Assembly (NCBI RefSeq): GCF_910592395.1 | Contig: NC_088314.1 | Coordinates: 18,077,998 to 18,141,997, forward strand | Length of the DNA: 64,000 nucleotides | From: Lineus longissimus | Taxonomy: Eukaryota; Nemertea; Pilidiophora; Heteronemertea; Lineidae | Reading direction: 5' to 3' | In this document: positions 58,201-64,000 of the stretch, one piece after another | Layout of the letters: every line of letters begins with the position of its first letter | Position numbering within the stretch: position 1 is the first letter of the stretch | The notes under the pieces: generated by a model | What the model saw: only the letters and a program-made list of their open reading frames with translations | Database searches by the model: none | What the model was told of the DNA's origin: nothing | Program-made: the position numbers and the translations under genes

Positions 58201-61200
58201 TGCAGCAATCTTATCCTTCTTGGGGTTCAGCATCTCCTCCTGTTTTTCCATCGTCATCATCTTCTCGTGGAAGAGCGCCTGGCCCTGCAGAAGCTCACTG
58301 GAAAAGAGAAATATCAGCGTTTGACAATTTCAATTACTGATAAATATCAAACAAAAAGATTTTCAATGATAACAATGACTTTTATATTCATCCTCTAATA
58401 GCAGGCCTTTGAATCATTTCTACGTACCGGACTAGTCGAATGAACCATAGACGTATATTGGCTGAGACAATCGGATTTGAAGTATTTTTTCTTTTATCGT
58501 CTTAAGGTCTAAGACTAGTACCGGACTGTTTAGGCCAGACTTAGTAATTTTCATAATTTTCACAAAGCAGCTGACAAGGAGCATCAGTTTATTTTTGATG
58601 ACAACAACACATTTTCAACCTCACCTCCACAAAAATTTAGAAAAATACTGGGCATGAGGTTGTGTGTTATAACTCTCATGAGATCTTCATTTCACTGAAT
58701 CAAGTCGCTTTCAGTTATCTATATTTACCTGTACTCGATTGTTCCACTCTTGTCCGTGTCCATTTCTTCTAGAAGCAAGTCAATCATGCGCTGAAAAAGG
58801 ACAATTTGAGTTTTTTATCTAACGGCATAAAAAAGACCGCTGCCACCAAAACAAGACACTGTGCATGCTGTGTAAAGTTTGTTTATAGTGGTGCCCCTAA
58901 TGAAAGGGCCAGCCAGCTTTTTGGCTTATGGGACACTCTTTACTTCCAAACTACTATCTCTAATGCCAGGCCCCTGGAAAGAAGGCAGTTCGTACCCTAT
59001 TTAACTAGCTGGCGGCTAACCAACCGGCCGCATCGGAAAGAGGTTACCAGCGGGCCGCAAACCTTCGGCCTTCCGTTCACAAGGTGGATGCCTTAACCAC
59101 TCGGCCATCGAGATCTGTGTCTTTTACATGCAAGCCACTGCTACAACGCCTTCAAGGTGTCTGTATTTTAAAAGGAAGTGACTACTTGGCAAGCCCGGCT
59201 TACCAAACAGCGACTTTTTCTTGTCCTGAATGGAGAGCCGAACTCATTGATATTAAAGTAAAGTCTCCAGCTCGCCAAACAGGGTAGATTTTTTACCTGT
59301 TTGGCAAGCCGGGCTGGCCGAACAGGGTGGCTTTTTAGTGCTGTTTGGCAAGCGGCTCTCCAAACAGGACAAAAAAAGATGTCTGTTCGGCGAGCGGCTT
59401 GCCAAATAGACCCGGCCATTTTAAAAACCACTCACATTTGTCAAGCGTAATCCCTGCAATTTGAGTCCCTGTTTTAGCTCCTCGATGGACACATCTCCAC
59501 TCCCATCCTTGTCCAAATGCTTGAAGACCGTCTCAAGAGTCTGACGGTTGTCCGTGATGAATCGGTCAAACAGTTTGATCACCGTTGCATGAGCCTGTAC
59601 AGGAAGACCGAAAATAGATTCATGCGATACAATTAAGATAAGGAAGTTCCCATATTAGGTAAGGTGGTACAATTATATCCCAGGTACAATTATATCCCAG
59701 GTACAATTATAGCCTAAGTGTGCATCAGTGTGTGCAACAAGCTCTTTTCAACGCTGCAGGGGCTATAACCGTATTGCGACTATCATTGTACCACTTTACC
59801 TTACAATTTGACATATAGAATACCACAGGGCCATAATTAATTGTACCAGTTTACCTTACATGTCGACAGACAGAATAACACCAAGCGCAGAGCAAATGGT
59901 GAAGAAGAAGAGGAAGAAGATTGTCGAGTGAAAACTGTTCCACAAGCGATTTAAATCCAATGTTTGCGGGACGTTAAACGGAGTGTGGTACATTTACTCA
60001 CCCTAGCCTTGCTGTACCCTCCGAGGCCACCGTGGAGAATCAGCATCTCCTTTTTCTCCTCCAGTTCTTTGATCTTTAGATAGATGTTCGGCGTCAGAGT
60101 GATATCCTACAGATTTAAATCAAATCAATAAAGAGTAAACCGCAAAAAAATCACGTCTGTTTATTTTGCAAAAATTTCCGGAAAAATTATTTTGACCAGT
60201 TTTGTTTTTACAGACTCACGAAATTTCTCTTCCTTTTTCAAATAATTTTTTGGGGCAAAAATGTTTTTTTGGCCAGGGGGGGTACAAAGTACACATTGAC
60301 CGCTGCATAACTTCAATACATTTGTCATTGTGAACTAGATGTGCATGAGACTATTTGCAGCAGTGATCATGACATTTTTGTCATTGAGGACGTTTTCGAA
60401 AGCTAGGATGACAGATAAAGTGAAGATAGATAAAAGCTACAGGTGAGCATGAGGCTAACATAAGGGACAAAGAAGAATCCACAGTGGTATGAAAAGACTA
60501 ATAGGAAACTATTTTCCTCTGAAATCTGACGGAAATTTGATAGTGAGGTTCTACAGTACTTTATTCGGGACAGGACAATTGGGTTTTCTACAGGAATAGC
60601 CAGTGGTGGACCTGGGAGTGGGGTGTACGAGGTACTTGCTGCCATGGGGACCTGACTCTAAGAGAGTGGAGCTACAATCATAAATGTACAGGGCAATAAG
60701 CTGGGGATAATCATGTGAAGTGCTTTGAGCGACTCAAACCAGTTGCACTTGGGGCTATTAACAAGTGACATATAAACACTAGTCTTTCTCTATTCTTGGT
60801 GCTATAAAAGTCTCAATATCATTACTATTTACATAAAAATATCAAGGCCTTCCAAAATAAAACACTCTGACCAGAAAGACAGCAAAATTAAAGGTGCATC
60901 AAATTGAGAAACGATGTGACTGACAGGTGTAGCTGGGATGAACCGTCATAATATTGACAATCATACTCACTTATGACCTGAGTAAGCATTCGGAATTGAA
61001 AATGAAAAACACAATTTTAATACTGATATGTACCATGCCCCGGAATGGAAAAATGCCAAATCCTGAACGTTAAGGTAGAGACAAGACCACTAATGAATAT
61101 TCATAGGTTGGAGGGTCGAGGCCTATCAATTAGACGAGTGCATGTTTTTAACTCGCAAGTACATATTTGGAGAGGTATTGAAAAAATATTTGTTGTGGCA

Positions 61201-63445
61201 AGTCTACAGAAATAAAGAAATTATTTGATGAAAAAATTAATTTCGAATTTTGCTAATTGGATAATAGGGGGCGTGTTTTGAGTTTTTTCTGCCAGTTGGC
61301 TGAAAAGAGTGGAAATATCAAAGTCTGTCTAATTTGTCGATTATCAAAAAATTTCCGTGGTCAATCACCAGTTTATTTTTCACCATTTACTTGCCCGACT
61401 GTCCGGAATAACATAATCTAAATTTCAGATTCACAACCGCACACATTATATGATGCGTCGCCGTCAAACATTGACAATTTAACTGCTAAAAGGCTTAAAA
61501 AATCAATTGTGGTCTTGTCTCGGTATCTTATAAACAGATATGTGAATCCATCAAGATACGTATAAAGCAACGAACACCAGGGGACACCAAGAACTAACAT
61601 ATTCCTCGCTAGTGTCACCATTCAACACCAGGTGACACTACTGCTAATGATTTCTCAACAAAACCACTCCTGTCAAAACGAGGCTCAGTGGGCGCATAGT
61701 GCATTATACACTGTAAACTCAGGGTTCATTGTAACCAAGGTGTTTATAAATATTTCATTACAGGTGCTAATTACTACGTTAGGTACTTACAATGCCTCCC
61801 TGTTCCATGTGAGGTTTCCAGGTTATGGTTAGGTGCAGGTTCAGAGGTGTTATAGGGTGTGGGTGGGAAAAGAGAAAATGTTACACATTGATTATAAAAC
61901 ACCAATTTAACACAAAATTGCAATGACATTGCCAAAAAATCAACAGAGCCATCTTCGGTAAGCATGAAAGCTTTTGATAATAATTTCCAGTGAATTTGTC
62001 ATAGTTTGCTCATAAACTTTACTATCACACCTTCAGATTGGGAATAATCCTGTGAAAATCCATAAGATCAAGAGGTACAATGGTCAATCTGTGCACCTAA
62101 GACTGAATAATTTGTTGATGGCCAATATAATATCTGTATAAACAAGTTCAATTGAGTATCACTGGTAATTAGTTGTGGCATTCGCTGCCTGTTTCTAACT
62201 TGTTTTTAAAATGTTCTTCCATCTATTTATTTTTCTCACTGCACAATACAGCACTGCACTCTGTTGAATGTACTATTATGTACGATTAAATAAATAAATA
62301 AAATAAATAATTTATCGCTCAGGGAGTAGGCAAGCTGTGAAGTTATATTAATGTGAACCAGCTATTACGGTATGTGTCGTTTAACCCTTTCGCTACAGGC
62401 GACGTAGGCAGCACGTCATGTCACATCTCCCCATCCCGTGTGATGACTTGCACAGCACGTCATGCCCTCCGTTAATTCAAATTTACCAGCACTTGGCCAC
62501 AGCCTCTCTGAAAATGCCCTATGCAGTCAGAAATATCAGTGTGATCCAAATATTATAGACACTGTGACACTTTGGATATCATTTGCCCGTTCCCACAGGG
62601 GAAAAATGGCTACCACAGCAAAAGGGTTAAGGGGTGCCATTGGTGCAGTGATTTGATTCGTGTGCAACTATAAAAACATGAATTAACCTCTGTACACACC
62701 AAACTTGGACATAATTAGCTGAAAATGAAACCAGTTAAAACAAAGTTTTATAACATTATTTTCACATTAGAAACACAATGGGTTAAGGTGTTGCAAATAC
62801 AAAGATTGCATTGTCTGCAGCTAGCTTTAGCAATTGGTAATACTTTTTGTCTCGGCACATAGCAATTACATCATATGTGACCCGCTCTACCAAAACTAGG
62901 CGCTTGTCGCATCTGAACTTGACAGGTTGATACGGACTTGTTGTTCATTTCCCTATTGTAGACCTTTTGTGAAATGTGACCAAATCAGTTTGTAATAGAT
63001 TTCACAAAAGGTCTACAATAGGGAAATGAACAACAAGTCTGTATCAACCTGTCAAGTTCAGATGCGACAAGCGCCTAGTTTTGGTAGAGTGAGTCACATA
63101 TTTGACTGCACACATCTCAACTGTGACCCGTCACAGCAAAACCAGGCGCATGTCGCACAGAAGATGAGCCTAAACGACACGGAGATAAAGGAAGAAATTG
63201 ATGTAGTCAGATTTCACAAAAGGCATACGACAGTGAAATGAACAATCAGTCTGTCTCAACCTGATAAGCACGGGGCGTAATGGGCCTGGTTTTGCTGTGA
63301 CGGGTCACTATTATCATTGAATCGATCTAAAAAAGCTGTTTTGAGCATGACTCACCTCGATTGCCAATAATTTGAGAGTATCATTCACAGCCAGAGCTTT
63401 TACCAGTGCCTCCATCCCGGCTTCACCAGCTGGGTTCATACTCAT
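58147..63445 (-). CDS. LRR and EF-hand protein, LRRC74-like, 3' part
   Basis: Exons on the minus strand: 63445-63356, 60106-60002, 59594-59436, 58790-58729, 58297-58147 (stop TGA). Phases are consistent (0,0,0,2) and give about 189 C-terminal residues. Seen: a leucine-rich repeat (MNPAGEAGMEALVKAL, LKLLAIE); a charged helix (LKIKELEEKKEML) with GGLGGYSKAR; two EF-hands with canonical loops DKDGSGDVSIEE and DTDKSGTIEYSE; and a basic tail ending MSRVQLDSD. EF-hands bind calcium; the LRR part is a protein-binding scaffold. The layout is that of LRRC74-type proteins, but related LRR/EF-hand proteins exist. The 5' exons lie beyond 63445, most likely outside the window. Confidence 0.8.
58940..59110 (-). 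mobile_element. tRNA-derived SINE
   Basis: On the minus strand GATGGCCGAGTGGTTAAGGC (an A-box as in type-II tRNAs) is followed by GAAGGTTTGCGGCCCGCTGG (a B-box-like block) and a non-tRNA tail. The anticodon stem does not pair properly, so this is a tRNA-related SINE or pseudogene rather than a functional tRNA. It lies in an intron of the LRR/EF-hand gene. Confidence 0.55.
59180..59412. repeat. Palindromic CTGTTTGGCAAGCC repeats
   Basis: CTGTTTGGCAAGC(CG) and its complement GGCTTGCCAAACAG-like words occur about seven times in both orientations across this intron segment. It could fold into several alternative hairpins. Origin unknown. Confidence 0.6.
59658..59803. mobile_element. Small MITE with GGTAAAGTGGTACAAT-type ends
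   Basis: TAGGTAAGGTGGTACAATTA on the left and ATTGTACCACTTTACCTTAC on the right are inverted. A third related end (TTGTACCAGTTTACCTTACA) lies near 59842. ATATCCCAGGTACAATT is tandemly repeated inside. Confidence 0.65.
61069..61531. mobile_element. MITE in the LRR gene intron
   Basis: TTAAGGTAGAGACAAGACCAC at the left end and GTGGTCTTGTCTCGGTATCT at the right end are inverted repeats (with a small gap). The ~460-bp body has no ORF. Confidence 0.6.
62200..62312 (+). mobile_element. Possible LINE 3' end
   Basis: A short tract (GCACTGCACTCTGTTGAATG, TACTATTATGTACG) ends in AAATAAATAAAT repeats, as does the retrotransposon at 21304 (TATTGTACTTCGTACGAAAT then AAAT repeats). It may be a severely truncated copy of a related family. 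No coding sequence remains. Confidence 0.35.
62872..63101. mobile_element. 230-bp palindromic foldback element
   Basis: Arms of about 105 bases starting ATGTGACCCGCTCTACCAAA are near-perfect inverted copies around a short spacer with GACCAAATCAGTTTGTAATA. A second copy enters at 63834 and runs off the window end. A diverged member of the same family follows at 63123-63308. Confidence 0.85.
63123..63308. mobile_element. Diverged member of the same foldback family
   Basis: The ends GTGACCCGTCACAGCAAAAC and the complement of GTTTTGCTGTGACGGGTCAC are inverted, and internal words (TTTCACAAAAGG, GAAATGAACAA) match the 62872 element. It lies 47 bases from the LRR exon at 63356. Confidence 0.75.
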
Positions 63446-63833
63446 CTTAAAAGTCAGAACAATAAACATATCATCAATAGTAATAAGGGTACTTTCATAA
63501 TATAACTGACGTAGAGCCGTTTTCATAGCTGCCGACCTCCCTGGTCTGACATCTTTCCGACTTCACTCACTTCAGCAGCTTCTTTGGCAGTCCTCTTCCA
63601 TACCGACAACAAGTCCGTACGATCGGGGACGTCTAACTTTTAAGAGGGATGCTGCCAGCTGGTTGGTTCTTCTCCTAATATCAGTTGTCCTGACATGATG
63701 GAACCATCTGATCCCGAGAATGTGGCCAAGGCAGTGGCTGTCAAAAGTATCGAGTTGTTGCCAAGGTCCGTTTAGTATAACTGACGTCGAGCCATTTTCG
63801 TTGTTACTAATCTTCTCCCTGGTGTTACATCAA

Positions 63834-64000
63834 ATGTGACCCGCTCTACCAAAACTAGGCGCTTGTCGCATCTGAACTTGACAGGTTGATACGGACTTGT
63901 TGTTCATTTCCCTATTGTAGACCTTTTGTGAAATGTGACCAAATCAGTTTGTAATAGATTTCACAAAAGGTCTACAAAAGGGAAATGAACAACAAGTCCG
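63834..64000. mobile_element. Second copy of the foldback element, cut by the window edge
   Basis: Starts ATGTGACCCGCTCTACCAAA and follows the first copy with very few differences (for example CTACAAAAGGG instead of CTACAATAGGG) up to base 64000. Confidence 0.85.

Noticed and set aside
59020-59110. Functional tRNA gene on the minus strand
   Set aside because: A-box and B-box-like blocks are present, but the anticodon stem and acceptor stem do not pair, so it is a tRNA-derived SINE.

Overview
The window is animal nuclear DNA. Genes are split by GT-AG introns, nothing resembles a bacterial operon, and roughly a third or more is repeats and DNA transposons (Kolobok/THAP-like, Mutator-like, many foldback MITEs, one non-LTR retrotransposon). 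The protein families (DEG/ENaC channels, an IL-17-receptor-like ectodomain, an LRR/EF-hand protein) and the repeat style suggest a marine invertebrate such as an amphioxus, hemichordate, echinoderm or lophotrochozoan. The sequence alone does not let me choose among these.

Layout. 1.5-10.6 kb (+): two tandem, intact six-exon DEG/ENaC sodium-channel genes (A and B) with identical exon sizes from exon 2 on. 11-21 kb: transposon territory, with a TTAA-flanked MITE, a 182-bp inverted-repeat pair, a broken Kolobok-like transposase divergent from an intact triple-repeat ORF, a foldback element and a frameshifted reverse transcriptase. 22.9-34.7 kb (+): a nine-exon single-pass receptor whose ectodomain looks IL-17-receptor-like but which has no SEFIR signalling domain. 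Its introns hold a THAP-type transposon with a Mutator-like element nested in it, and a 45-bp minisatellite. 37.2-52.3 kb (-): a third DEG/ENaC locus (C). 53-56 kb: nested foldback elements and a 44-bp minisatellite. 56.8-63.4 kb (-): the 3' end of an LRRC74-like LRR/EF-hand gene, whose last exon has seeded a ~131-bp tandem array.

The most interesting system is locus C. One constant set of five exons (finger, thumb, TM2 and pore) lies downstream of five separate first exons. Each first exon encodes its own start codon, N-terminus, TM1 and a hypervariable extracellular segment, and each ends in a phase-0 donor that fits the single constant exon-2 acceptor. This is a protocadherin- or UGT1-like variable/constant layout for an ion channel, and a five-fold extension of the two-promoter arrangement known for ASIC1 and ASIC2. 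Three first exons carry a promoter module with nearly fixed spacing (E-box, CCAAT, E-box), a fourth carries a partial one, and the two most distal share a different 28-bp element. Genes A and B keep the ancestral one-exon-1 form.

Exon boundaries were read by eye from splice consensus, phase continuity and paralogue alignment. No RNA evidence or database search was available.
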